Translations under genes and position numbers: made by a program
The notes under the pieces: generated by a model
What the model saw: the letters and a program-made list of their open reading frames with translations, nothing else
Databases searched by the model: none
What the model was told of the DNA's origin: nothing
Part shown: piece after piece, positions 8,079 through 16,408 of the stretch
Numbering within the stretch: position 1 is the stretch's first letter
Layout: each line of letters opens with the position of its first letter
Assembly (NCBI RefSeq): GCF_000472445.1
Contig: NZ_AXAJ01000001.1
Span: 248,643-312,642, forward strand
DNA: 64,000 bases
Reading direction: 5' to 3'
DNA from: Burkholderia sp. WSM2230
Lineage (GTDB): Bacteria; Pseudomonadota; Gammaproteobacteria; Burkholderiales; Burkholderiaceae

Positions 8079-11000
8079 ATGGCGGAATCTGATCGTCTTG
8101 AGACGAATCTGACGGGTCGACAGTCGGCGCATATCAAACTGAACCGGCGTTACCCGAACGACAGGGCACCACGAGGAGAGGAACAACGGCCGCTGCCCGA
8201 GGTGTCGGTAATCGAATGGGAAGTACGGGAGGAGGTGTGCAAGCCGTACAGGATCACGGCACTGGTCTTCACATCGGAGCCGGTGTCGCGCAGGGATATC
8301 CTCGGGCAGTGGGCGGACTTCACGTTCCACACCGAAGAAGCGGCACCGGTTCGCGAATTCCGGGGGTTCGTTTCGCGCGTCGGATCAGTCTCGCGTTCGC
8401 GTGACGGCTGCAGCTATCGTGTAGAAATCCGCCAGCGCCTGGGGATGCTTGACGGACCGGGCAACTGCGCGACGTACCAGAACCGCACATCCGCGGACAT
8501 CATCCAGGAGGTCATCGAACGCAACGGCATACGTCCGTGGATACAGGTCGAGCAGCGCCTGCGGCGCAAGCACCCGAGGCACCCGTTCCGTTTCCAGTAC
8601 AACATGGGCGACCTGGCCGATTGCCGGCTTGAAATGGAGCAGGCGGGCCTGTTCTGGTTCATGGAAGAGGGCAAGCACGGCGAGGTTCTGGTGATTGCCG
8701 ATGACATCGACGGCTATACGCGTCCGGCCATCGAATTGCCGAATCTCCCTCCTTCGGGGCTGCTGAACACGTTCAGCGAGACGATCCTCTCGCTGAAGGT
8801 CAGAACGCGCACCGTGCCCGAGTCGTTCATCGTGGCGGACTACAACCCGGAGAATGCCGCGACGGTCCTTCGCGAAGAGGGGCGGGCACGCAACGAGTTC
8901 AGCATCGAGCAGGAAACCGGGACGATGATGGGCACGCCCATGGTCTGGGGCACCCAACACGCGGATGCGGCAGGCGCGAAGCGTGAGGCGGTGCTGCGGC
9001 ACGAAGCGGCGCGGGCGCATCAGGTCACCTGCAAGGGGAAGTCCACGATGCCGTCGATCCGGCCAGGGTGCATCGTGAAGCCGGACATGCTTGACGCAAT
9101 GGACGACAACGCCGCAATCGACACCAAGGAAGGACTGTTCGTCTGGAAGACGGTGCATCGCGGCGCACGCAACCAGAACTACTGCAACAGCTTCCGCGCG
9201 ATCCCTGCTGGGCGGCCTTACCGGTTGCCGATAGACGAGTCGAAATGGCCGCGTATTCACACGCTGGGATTCACGGTCACGTCACCGGACAGATACAGGT
9301 ATCCGTATCTGGATGCAGAGGGGCGAATTATCGTGCGCTTTCACTGTGACTTCGGCAACTGGCCGAAGGGTGGGGAGAGTGTCCCGTTACGCATGGCCAA
9401 ACCCTTCGCCAGCAAGGACCGTTCGGGACTGAACATGCCGCCCGTGGATGGCGATCACGGTGTAGCGGGCTTCTATGAAGGCAACCCCAACAAGCCGTTC
9501 GCGCTGGCATTCCTGCCAAACAGCGTGAACCCGGACCTTATCAACAGTTCGCGCAGACGCATATCGCGCAACGAGATACGCACGCGCTCGGGCAACAACC
9601 TCTGGTTCGATGACTGGCAGGGGCAGGAAGGCATCGAACTCAGTACCGAGCACTCGGGCCGCTCGCAGCTCAACCTGGGCTTCATACCGGATGGTGATCT
9701 GAAGCCGAGAGGTGCGGGGGCGGAACTGCGCACGTCAGGCCATCTGGTTGACCGGGGCGGCGCGGGCGTGATGGTGACCGCGTACAACGGGCCAGGCGGA
9801 AGCGGCAAGGTGCTCGCCATGGACGAGACGGACGCGCAACTGACGGATCACCAGGTGTTCGTCAAGTCACTTGCCGGTTCTGCGGAGGCGTCGAAAGCAT
9901 CGCCCGCCGATCTTGACGCACAGCAGGCGATCCATGACGGCCTGAAGGAGCTGAAGAAGCCAGGCGTGCTGGTGACCGGTCCCGGTCCGGTCGGTATCGC
10001 CTCGGGAGGCGGCGTACATGTGGCCGCAGACGGCCCTATCATCGGCAGCGCAAAGAAAGGCGTGCATTTCAGTACGCTCAGGCGCTTTACCGTCGCAGCA
10101 GGCGACCTGCTGTCGATGTTCTCGCAGAAGGGCATGCGCCTCATCACGGCAGCGGGGGACTTCGTTGCGCAGGCCCAGCGTGGCCGTATGCAGTTCGCGT
10201 CGCAGGGCGACATGACGATGCAGACGGTGGATGGCGTGTTGCACGTGAAGTCATCGAAGGAAATTGTGCTGAATGTGGGCGGCTCCTACCTGCGTATGAC
10301 GCCGGGGGCTATCGAATTCGGCTCGCGGGGTGGTGCCGTGTTCAGGACAAGTGGCCTCAAAAAGACCGGACCCGCGCAGATGGACCTGGGCGGCGCGGCA
10401 TTCGCACCACAGTTCGTGCCGTACACGACACAGTGCGAAGTGTGGCGTACCAACCCGGATTTCGTCCCGCCGCCTGCACCGCCAGCGCCTGCACCGGACG
10501 CCTCGCAGTGGGAGTCGCTGGCGAATACAGGGGCGGTTGCTCCTGCGCCCGACGCGGGTACTGGTGATTTTCCGCCGTTCGACGGCAAGCCATCGAATGT
10601 CGATACAGCGATTCCTAAAGTCAAGGTCAAACTGGACAACCCCGACGACCAGAAGCAGACCTACATTTCGCCCGACCCCATCAAGCTGGTGAGCGCTGCT
10701 CCGTGTGGCTGGAAAATCCCGGACCTGAAGGCCGAGGTAAAACAGCATATTGAAGCTACATCGTATTTGGGCATGCTGAAAACTCGTAAGCCGTGGAAGA
10801 GCGCGGACGGTGCTATATGGTTTAGGGGCGGTGGTTCCAGGGACTCGAAGTTTGAATTCGCATACAGCACGCAGGATAAGACGATAACCTGCACGGTTCG
10901 GGCCATGCTGGTTCCGATGGATCTGTTTCCTGTGGATCTGAATGGCGCGCGCGATACATCGATGCGTGCCGACAAAACGACGGTCCCCTATGAGTATTCC

Positions 11001-11696
11001 GCCCACTCTCAGATGACGCCCGGTTCCATAGTCGATGGAGTAAAAATGGATTACCGCGATGCGGTGGGCTCACAATTCGATGTCAAGAAGCTAATCAGCC
11101 GTATCGAGGCGGTGCTGAACCAGGGCGGCTACAAACTGGTCCTGGACGGATGTGCGAAAGGTGCAGCGTGCGGATGCCGGGTAAATGTCAAATTCAGGGT
11201 CGATCTTCGTGTGTCGATCAGGGGTACGCCCATTCCCGGCTTTAGCCCCCACGTATCACTCAAACTGTTTCCCCAGGTACTTCGGGCGGACACGGGGTCG
11301 TGGGGGGAACAGTATAAATACAAAATTGACAAAAAAATTTACGACTATCCGGACGCAAACGTGGAAGCGCACGAATGCGGACACTATTTCAACTTTCCCG
11401 ATGAATACTACGACCAGGGTGGCTGGCTTCACGAATCGTATATCAAGAATGAGCAGATTGATTTCTCGCTGGTTGATGCAAAGGCAGGAACGCTTTTCTG
11501 GCAAGGATATGCAGCGAACACCGCGCGCGATTCCAACGGATTGCCATATGGCGGCAATGTGATGGGCGAAGGTGCTAATGCGCCGCTGCAGCCCGGTCGC
11601 AATACAGCGGGCATCAAGCCATATTACCTGGAATACGTGCGACGACAGTTTTCGGTGGCGACGAACAAGTTATGGAGGGTCGGCTATGACGCGTAG
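8079..11696 (+). CDS. vgrG: VgrG spike protein with C-terminal zinc metallopeptidase-like effector domain
   Basis: This 1205-residue evolved VgrG contains the Gp27/Gp5-like spike core (about 30-560), a DUF2345-type beta-helix region (about 640-790), a Pro/Ala-rich linker starting near residue 797, and an extra domain of about 330 residues. That domain carries H1098-E-C-G-H1102 followed by FNFPDEY; D1108 sits where the third metal ligand falls in the HEXXHXXGXX(H/D) pattern (Asn replaces the Gly). It is therefore a candidate zinc peptidase delivered into target cells at the tip of the T6SS. Several Cys (CAKGAACGC) lie in the same domain. The end overlaps the next gene by 11 bases, as effector and immunity genes often do. 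The target is unknown; the periplasmic location of the presumed immunity protein suggests periplasmic action. Confidence 0.9.
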   Translation: MAESDRLETNLTGRQSAHIKLNRRYPNDRAPRGEEQRPLPEVSVIEWEVREEVCKPYRITALVFTSEPVSRRDILGQWADFTFHTEEAAPVREFRGFVSRVGSVSRSRDGCSYRVEIRQRLGMLDGPGNCATYQNRTSADIIQEVIERNGIRPWIQVEQRLRRKHPRHPFRFQYNMGDLADCRLEMEQAGLFWFMEEGKHGEVLVIADDIDGYTRPAIELPNLPPSGLLNTFSETILSLKVRTRTVPESFIVADYNPENAATVLREEGRARNEFSIEQETGTMMGTPMVWGTQHADAAGAKREAVLRHEAARAHQVTCKGKSTMPSIRPGCIVKPDMLDAMDDNAAIDTKEGLFVWKTVHRGARNQNYCNSFRAIPAGRPYRLPIDESKWPRIHTLGFTVTSPDRYRYPYLDAEGRIIVRFHCDFGNWPKGGESVPLRMAKPFASKDRSGLNMPPVDGDHGVAGFYEGNPNKPFALAFLPNSVNPDLINSSRRRISRNEIRTRSGNNLWFDDWQGQEGIELSTEHSGRSQLNLGFIPDGDLKPRGAGAELRTSGHLVDRGGAGVMVTAYNGPGGSGKVLAMDETDAQLTDHQVFVKSLAGSAEASKASPADLDAQQAIHDGLKELKKPGVLVTGPGPVGIASGGGVHVAADGPIIGSAKKGVHFSTLRRFTVAAGDLLSMFSQKGMRLITAAGDFVAQAQRGRMQFASQGDMTMQTVDGVLHVKSSKEIVLNVGGSYLRMTPGAIEFGSRGGAVFRTSGLKKTGPAQMDLGGAAFAPQFVPYTTQCEVWRTNPDFVPPPAPPAPAPDASQWESLANTGAVAPAPDAGTGDFPPFDGKPSNVDTAIPKVKVKLDNPDDQKQTYISPDPIKLVSAAPCGWKIPDLKAEVKQHIEATSYLGMLKTRKPWKSADGAIWFRGGGSRDSKFEFAYSTQDKTITCTVRAMLVPMDLFPVDLNGARDTSMRADKTTVPYEYSAHSQMTPGSIVDGVKMDYRDAVGSQFDVKKLISRIEAVLNQGGYKLVLDGCAKGAACGCRVNVKFRVDLRVSIRGTPIPGFSPHVSLKLFPQVLRADTGSWGEQYKYKIDKKIYDYPDANVEAHECGHYFNFPDEYYDQGGWLHESYIKNEQIDFSLVDAKAGTLFWQGYAANTARDSNGLPYGGNVMGEGANAPLQPGRNTAGIKPYYLEYVRRQFSVATNKLWRVGYDA

Positions 11697-13101
11697 TCCT
11701 TGGGTCAAATTTTTGGGTCGAGCGGCCCTGCTGTGCTTTACGTTTGGTGTCAACGTTCACGCTGTGACCGTGAACCCGGAGAACAGGACGATGCAATTCA
11801 GTTACACGACAAATGGAGCTGCCGATGGCAGCATCAACACATACGGGAACAATGAAGTCTCGGTTTCCGGTGATGTGCTGCGGGTTCAGATTGGTGACTC
11901 AGACGGAAGCAGGAATATCAGCGGTGTTGGTATCTTTGAATTGAAGCTAGATGGAGAGAATCTGGAAGCAGCCCGGCAGATGGCAGAACTGCTGTGTTCC
12001 CCAAAAGACCCTTCAAGCGATGTAACGCTGCCTGATCTCTACGGCGCGAAGTGCGGCGGAGAGATGCGTAGCAGTTATATAAGGGACTTCAGCCGCCCAG
12101 TTGTAGCCAAGATATTCGACCTGATGAACAAGTTGAAACACGCGGGCGTCCAGGACGGCCGGAAACTTGTGAAGCTCGATGTTTCGTTGACGTCAATTCA
12201 TCGCGCCGAGGATGGCTTTATCGTCTCCGTCAAATTCACGAACGATGGTGAGTATCCGATCAAGTTTAGGACGCCAGATAAATGGGATACGACAATGGGC
12301 AAGGACAGCTTGGGTGTGAGTGATACGCAGAGCGGCATGGACGCAAAGTTCGGCCTTGGTCTTGCTGGACAGACGCTAGTCGATCCTGCGCAGTTTCCTG
12401 ATGGCGAGGTCAATCTTGCACCGCATAGCGCCGTCGTTTTGAAGATCAAGACAAACAAAATCGATAAATTTGCTGCTGGCACCTACGATTTGTATGCGGG
12501 TGCTTTCATGAGCATGGAAGTGACCGGAATCCAGAACAGTCTGCTCTATGTCGATTTCCACTCGGACTACAAAAATCCAACTCGCGTAACGTTTGACCGT
12601 GACTACCCCTCGACCCCGCAGGAGCGCGAGCAGTGGGAGGCGACGCATCGCCGTGACATGTCCTGGTGGCCGGTCAACCCCGGCGAGACTTTTGCCGAGG
12701 ACGGCCTGTACCGCGCCGTGCGCACTGGCTACAGCACGTACCGTAGCCTGCAGCTCGTGCCGTTCAAGGCCGGGGCCGTTGCAACGACCGAACCCGTGCA
12801 AATGCTGATGGAGCGGGGCAACGGCATCAGCCTCAACGGCGCGGTGCAGTGGCTGTGGGAGGCCAGCGCGCCCACACCTGTGAAGCAGTATTCCTTCGAC
12901 CTCATCGAGGAGACGCGGCAGTTCTGCGAGCCGGGATCGGTATGCCCGCGCAGTGGCCGCTGGCTCCCGCGCATCCGGCAGGGATGGCAGAACGACTACC
13001 GGTACGACTTCGCGGGCGTCGTCACGGTGCAGCGCGGACAGACGATGCCGACCCCGAAACACGCAGGCGGCACGGCCGACTGGGAATGGGTGGGAACCTG
13101 A
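11686..13101 (+). CDS. Candidate periplasmic immunity protein for the VgrG metallopeptidase
   Basis: This 471-residue protein starts with a signal peptide (MTRSPWVKFLGRAALLCF to VHA). ATG 11686 has GGAGGGT 5 bases upstream and overlaps the vgrG stop by 11 bases; the frame is open from 11572 but the signal peptide fixes the start. No enzyme motif is seen. The protein appears to have two parts: a lower-GC N-terminal part (to about 12590) and a GC-rich C-terminal part with GSVCPRSGRW near the end. The same SVCP-x-SG-x-W signature occurs at the end of the Tli4-like protein at 36145. Position, coupling and export make immunity to the VgrG tip domain the best hypothesis; an accessory or chaperone role is the alternative. 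Confidence 0.65.
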   Translation: MTRSPWVKFLGRAALLCFTFGVNVHAVTVNPENRTMQFSYTTNGAADGSINTYGNNEVSVSGDVLRVQIGDSDGSRNISGVGIFELKLDGENLEAARQMAELLCSPKDPSSDVTLPDLYGAKCGGEMRSSYIRDFSRPVVAKIFDLMNKLKHAGVQDGRKLVKLDVSLTSIHRAEDGFIVSVKFTNDGEYPIKFRTPDKWDTTMGKDSLGVSDTQSGMDAKFGLGLAGQTLVDPAQFPDGEVNLAPHSAVVLKIKTNKIDKFAAGTYDLYAGAFMSMEVTGIQNSLLYVDFHSDYKNPTRVTFDRDYPSTPQEREQWEATHRRDMSWWPVNPGETFAEDGLYRAVRTGYSTYRSLQLVPFKAGAVATTEPVQMLMERGNGISLNGAVQWLWEASAPTPVKQYSFDLIEETRQFCEPGSVCPRSGRWLPRIRQGWQNDYRYDFAGVVTVQRGQTMPTPKHAGGTADWEWVGT

Positions 13102-13102
13102 C

Positions 13103-13393
13103 ATGCGAGAACGCGCCTGCATATTCCAGCATGACCGGACCACGGCGAACGGCGTCGTGCTTGACGGACTGGACGATATCGGCCTCGATGACCGGAAAAT
13201 GAGTTACCTCGGCGCACAGGTTCAGTGTCCCGCCTGCAATTCCATTGGCGTGATCGAGCCGGATGGTGTGCGGCTGGCCGGTGACGATCTCGGCGGCAGG
13301 CAACACACACTGGGGGACGATCTGTGCCGCTGCAGGTGCAGCCCGCCACCACGGCTGCGCGCGTCGCAGCGTGAATGGACAGTCGAAGTGTAA
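13103..13393 (+). CDS. PAAR-domain T6SS tip protein
   Basis: This 96-residue protein has a PAAR-like layout: VQCPACNSIGVIEPDG, then a Gly/Asp-rich turn and LCRCRCSPPP. It would cap the VgrG spike. ATG 13103 follows the immunity gene stop by one base. Compared with the second PAAR in the window (37484) it is Cys-rich, with paired CPAC and CRCRC, and is probably one of the zinc-binding DUF-type PAAR variants common in Burkholderia. The next gene follows after 11 bases with a strong ribosome site, so the island is probably one transcript. Confidence 0.75.
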   Translation: MRERACIFQHDRTTANGVVLDGLDDIGLDDRKMSYLGAQVQCPACNSIGVIEPDGVRLAGDDLGGRQHTLGDDLCRCRCSPPPRLRASQREWTVEV

Positions 13394-13404
13394 CCGGAGG
13401 TTAA

Positions 13405-14892
13405 ATGGCTTTTGACTGGGAGCCGCGATTTCCTGCGGAATACAAGGCGGAGGAACTGCCGTCGGTCTGGTTCTTTCTCGCGCTGTACCTGATCGTTGAA
13501 AGTGCCGCACTCTGGATCGTCCTGTCCAGTGGGCCGAAGGCTGGCCCGATACCGTGGGACAGGATCATCCGCGGTGCTTTGGCCGTGCCGTTTTTCTTAT
13601 GGCTCGCACTCAGCGGTTTCGTGTGCGTGTTTCTTTATGATGCGCCTAATCGCATCGCGGCACGCGATAACACCGCGCGCTGGTGTCTGATAACGGACTG
13701 GCAAAGGCGAAGCCGTGCGGGCCTGGGGGTGCTGGACAGCGTGATTCTGACACCCGAACCCGACCTTGCCGAGCGCATGCTGAAGCTGGAAGGTCAGCCG
13801 CCCGACAATCCCGGGCGGGTCATGTGTCTTGCCAGCGTCGAGGGGAGCGATGCCGTCCAGCGCGAACGTATGCTGATTGAAACCATGCTGGCACCGCTGG
13901 CGCCACAACTGGCGCTGGTGGCGAAAGACCATTCATTTGAGGTCGTGATCCAGTGCGACCGGACCGAAGCATCGCTTGACTTCCAGGCGGTCTGGGAACA
14001 CGCCCGGTTACCGGGCACGCCGCGCGTCAGATGGATCGGCAACGACCAGGACCCCGGATTTGCGGAAGACTGGTTCAAGGACGACGGCCGCCCGACTTAC
14101 TACCGGTATGGGATCGCCATAAGACTGGAGCACCGTCTCCTGCTGGCGTGGCATCTGAATGACGGAAACGTGGACGATAAGCCCGGCGTTTCGGAGGCAG
14201 CCGTCGCGCTGCTGTTCGGCCTGCCCGCACTGATGGAGACAAGGCCGCAGCCGAAGGTTCAGGCCTGGCTGCTACGGCAGATCGTTGCGGGAGCCGACGG
14301 GGCCGGGAAGGCGCTCACACTGCTGCTGGATTCGGAGCAGGTGCAGCGTACACGTATCCGTCACTTCTGGTTCAGCCGTCTGAAGGGCCTGGCGCAGCAC
14401 GCCACCCTGGGGGCGGTGAGGGAGTCGGGCCTGAAGGTGAAAGAGCATGCGCTTGAGACGGCTATCGGTCCACAGGCTCCGGTGGCGCGATGGGTGCTGC
14501 AGGCGCTGGCCGCAAGGATGGCCCATTTCGGCCAGGGCGCACAGCTCGTCGCGTTGCCGCATGAGCGGGGTGTCGTATTGAATGTGGTGGCGAAAGAACC
14601 GGATCGCGTCGGGGTGCCATGGAAGAAGGAATACGAGTACAACCCCATCCTGGGGCCTGAGTTCATCTTTTGTGGGGCGGTCTGGATGGCCGACATCCTG
14701 GCTTTCTGGACCGGAAGTTGGGGTCCGGACGACACCTTTGTCACATGTGCGATGGCGGCTTTCGCGGTAGCGTATTTCCTTCTGCGTCACCGGGAGAGGA
14801 CTGTTTCTGTCACGGTTTCTGTCGCCAGGGCAGTAGCGGATTTCATGATGGAGATCGTTGAAGAGTTTCGGCGGGGCATCTTCATTCGTTGA
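13405..14892 (+). CDS. Hypothetical membrane protein in VgrG island 1
   Basis: This 495-residue protein has two transmembrane helices near the N-terminus (about 23-42 and 58-80), a soluble middle of roughly 330 residues, and one or two hydrophobic segments near 425-462. GGAGG sits 5 bases before ATG 13405. I recognise no domain. Such proteins occur beside vgrG-PAAR genes in Burkholderia genomes, which suggests a T6SS accessory or a further effector/immunity role. The middle region is rich in Trp, His and Arg and has no obvious catalytic motif. Function unknown. Confidence 0.7.
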   Translation: MAFDWEPRFPAEYKAEELPSVWFFLALYLIVESAALWIVLSSGPKAGPIPWDRIIRGALAVPFFLWLALSGFVCVFLYDAPNRIAARDNTARWCLITDWQRRSRAGLGVLDSVILTPEPDLAERMLKLEGQPPDNPGRVMCLASVEGSDAVQRERMLIETMLAPLAPQLALVAKDHSFEVVIQCDRTEASLDFQAVWEHARLPGTPRVRWIGNDQDPGFAEDWFKDDGRPTYYRYGIAIRLEHRLLLAWHLNDGNVDDKPGVSEAAVALLFGLPALMETRPQPKVQAWLLRQIVAGADGAGKALTLLLDSEQVQRTRIRHFWFSRLKGLAQHATLGAVRESGLKVKEHALETAIGPQAPVARWVLQALAARMAHFGQGAQLVALPHERGVVLNVVAKEPDRVGVPWKKEYEYNPILGPEFIFCGAVWMADILAFWTGSWGPDDTFVTCAMAAFAVAYFLLRHRERTVSVTVSVARAVADFMMEIVEEFRRGIFIR

Positions 14893-14906
14893 AAACAGGA
14901 GGATAC

Positions 14907-15146
14907 ATGCCAAAACATATGCTCTATTCCGCGCCGTTCGAATCACGCCTCGAGACGCGTGAAAGGTGGCGCAGGGTTCACATGAGGCCCCGCGTCACGA
15001 AGTGGCTGCTTATGTGCATTGCGCTTGCAGCCGCTGTGACGGCCTTCGCCCTGTGGGACTGGCGGGAGCAGAACCCGGGCTGGTCGTTGCCGGCTACCGA
15101 GGCAGCGCTCTGCTGGCTCTATCTTGCGGTAGGGACCGTGCGTTGA
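14907..15146 (+). CDS. Small membrane protein of VgrG island 1
   Basis: This 79-residue protein has a basic N-terminal half (RWRRVHMRPRVTK) followed by one clear transmembrane helix (LLMCIALAAAVTAFALW) and a second hydrophobic stretch (ALCWLYLAVGT). AGGAGG lies 5 bases before ATG 14907. The TGA at 15144-15146 may be premature: in the shifted frame the reading goes on to WRRYVSMVMYMEAIEDG and stops at 15212-15214, where it overlaps a GTG start. A one-base frameshift near 15120-15145 would join them into a protein of about 102 residues. No homologue recognised. Confidence 0.55.
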   Translation: MPKHMLYSAPFESRLETRERWRRVHMRPRVTKWLLMCIALAAAVTAFALWDWREQNPGWSLPATEAALCWLYLAVGTVR

Positions 15147-15210
15147 GACTGTGCCGCTGGCGGCGCTATGTCTCAATGGTCATGTACATGGAGGCGATTG
15201 AGGACGGCCT

Positions 15211-15399
15211 GTGAAGGGACAGGCCGATCAGCCCGGAGCGGTGCAACCGGTGGTACAGGGAACACGGTTCGCCCTGGCGACTACAGGCCGTGCCGGAATC
15301 CAGGCGGGTGCACCAGGGTCCGCAAGAGCGGCCGATGTCGTGAAGCTGGAGCCGAACTGTTGCTACACAGGCCCCATCAACCTCGCATTACGCCACCCC
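15211..15399 (+). pseudogene. Truncated gene at the right edge of VgrG island 1
   Basis: GTG 15211 overlaps TGA at 15212-15214. It opens a frame whose first 60 or so residues look coding (MKGQADQPGAVQPVVQG, then VVKLEPNCCYTG), after which the composition changes abruptly to Arg/Pro-rich shadow sequence opposite the minus-strand gene at 15425-15676. I read this as the 5' part of a T6SS-linked gene cut off at the island border. The cut point near 15370-15400 is estimated by eye. It could also be a chance open frame. Confidence 0.3.
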
Positions 15400-15424
15400 G
15401 CACGCTCAACAAGATGCACCGCGC

Positions 15425-15676
15425 CTATTCCTCCGCGTCGTGCTCTGCCACGAAGCGCCTCAAATAAGCCAGCACCGCAGCCTCGACCGCGCGATGGTCG
15501 GCGGTGCTCTTGGAGCCCGCGTTCTCCTCGTCGCCGAACAGTGACGAAGGCGCGTCGTGCACGTCGATTTCCTGCCCTTCGCGGAAGATGCGAATCTCGT
15601 GGACATCTTCCGCGTATTCGGCGATCCAATGAACGCCTTCGATATGCGCACCTGCGCGCACGTTGGGGATTTTCAT
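15425..15676 (-). CDS. Conserved hypothetical protein
   Basis: This 83-residue acidic protein (GVHWIAEYAEDVHEIRIFREG, then SSLFGDEENAG and VEAAVLAYLRRF) has no signal peptide or membrane segment. ATG at 15676 has GGAGA 5-9 bases upstream on the minus strand. It resembles small cytoplasmic proteins seen in many Burkholderia genomes, but no function is known to me. It stands alone, pointing away from the next gene. Confidence 0.65.
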   Translation of the reverse strand: MKIPNVRAGAHIEGVHWIAEYAEDVHEIRIFREGQEIDVHDAPSSLFGDEENAGSKSTADHRAVEAAVLAYLRRFVAEHDAEE

Positions 15677-15827
15677 GGGCGTCTCCGGTTCGGACCGGTC
15701 CAGTGCGCCGGTCCTTGACTACACCATACGCCGTCCACGTGAACGGCGCGAGTCCCGGCAAGCCGTCTCACGACCCCGGCACAGCCATTGCTGCACAGCT
15801 TGGGCCACAGTCAATGGGAGAACTGTC

Positions 15828-16355
15828 ATGCCCGAGAAGAAAACCCTCAAGCGCGCCGAAGCCGACAAACGCGCCGGCAAGTCGGCGAGCACGCAAGCCG
15901 GAGAGTTCGTCAAGGAACAGGTGGACAAGGTGCGCGCCGGCAAGCACGGCGTCCGCTCGCCGAAGCAGGCCATTGCCATTGGATTGTCGGAGGCGCGTCG
16001 CGCGGGCGTCGATCTGAAGGCGCCAAAGAAAGGCACCACGAGCGAGGCCACGCGCAAGAAAGCGGAGAAGGACAGCGCCGCCGGACAGAAGAAGAGCGCC
16101 ACGAAAAAGACAGCCAGCAAGGAGTCGACGGCGAAGCGCTCACGCACCAGCACCAATGTGCTGAAGCGTGAAAGCACGGCCGGCGCCTCGCATTCGGCCA
16201 TGTCGAAGCAGGCGAAGTCGGCGGCGGCCAAACGCCCGGCCGCGAGCCGCTCGGCGGCGGCAAAGAAGGCCGCTGCGACCAAGGGCGCGGCTGGACGTTC
16301 AGCCGCGGCCAAAAAGGCGGCGCAGACGCGGGCCGCGCGCGCGCATCATCATTGA
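15828..16355 (+). CDS. Lys/Ala-rich DUF6496-type protein with histone H1-like tail
   Basis: This 175-residue protein has two parts. The N-terminal half (FVKEQVDKVRAGKHGVRS, PKQAIAIGLSEARRAG) matches the DUF6496-type domain of many proteobacterial small basic proteins. The C-terminal half is a low-complexity tail of Lys, Ala, Ser and Arg (repeats such as AAAKKAA and KRPAASRSAA) like histone H1 and AlgP. It ends in HHH. GGGAG lies 7 bases before ATG 15828. DNA binding or nucleoid compaction is plausible from charge and composition, but unproven. Confidence 0.82.
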   Translation: MPEKKTLKRAEADKRAGKSASTQAGEFVKEQVDKVRAGKHGVRSPKQAIAIGLSEARRAGVDLKAPKKGTTSEATRKKAEKDSAAGQKKSATKKTASKESTAKRSRTSTNVLKRESTAGASHSAMSKQAKSAAAKRPAASRSAAAKKAAATKGAAGRSAAAKKAAQTRAARAHHH

Positions 16356-16408
16356 TGCCGGTGGCGGCGCGTGAGCCTTGAGACGCGCGCCGCTTCGAGC
16401 CGTTCGCC

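Noticed and set aside
8079-15400. Reading the VgrG genes as part of a prophage tail
   Set aside because: No other tail, capsid, integrase or lysis gene is nearby; the immunity, lipase and PAAR partners fit T6SS islands.
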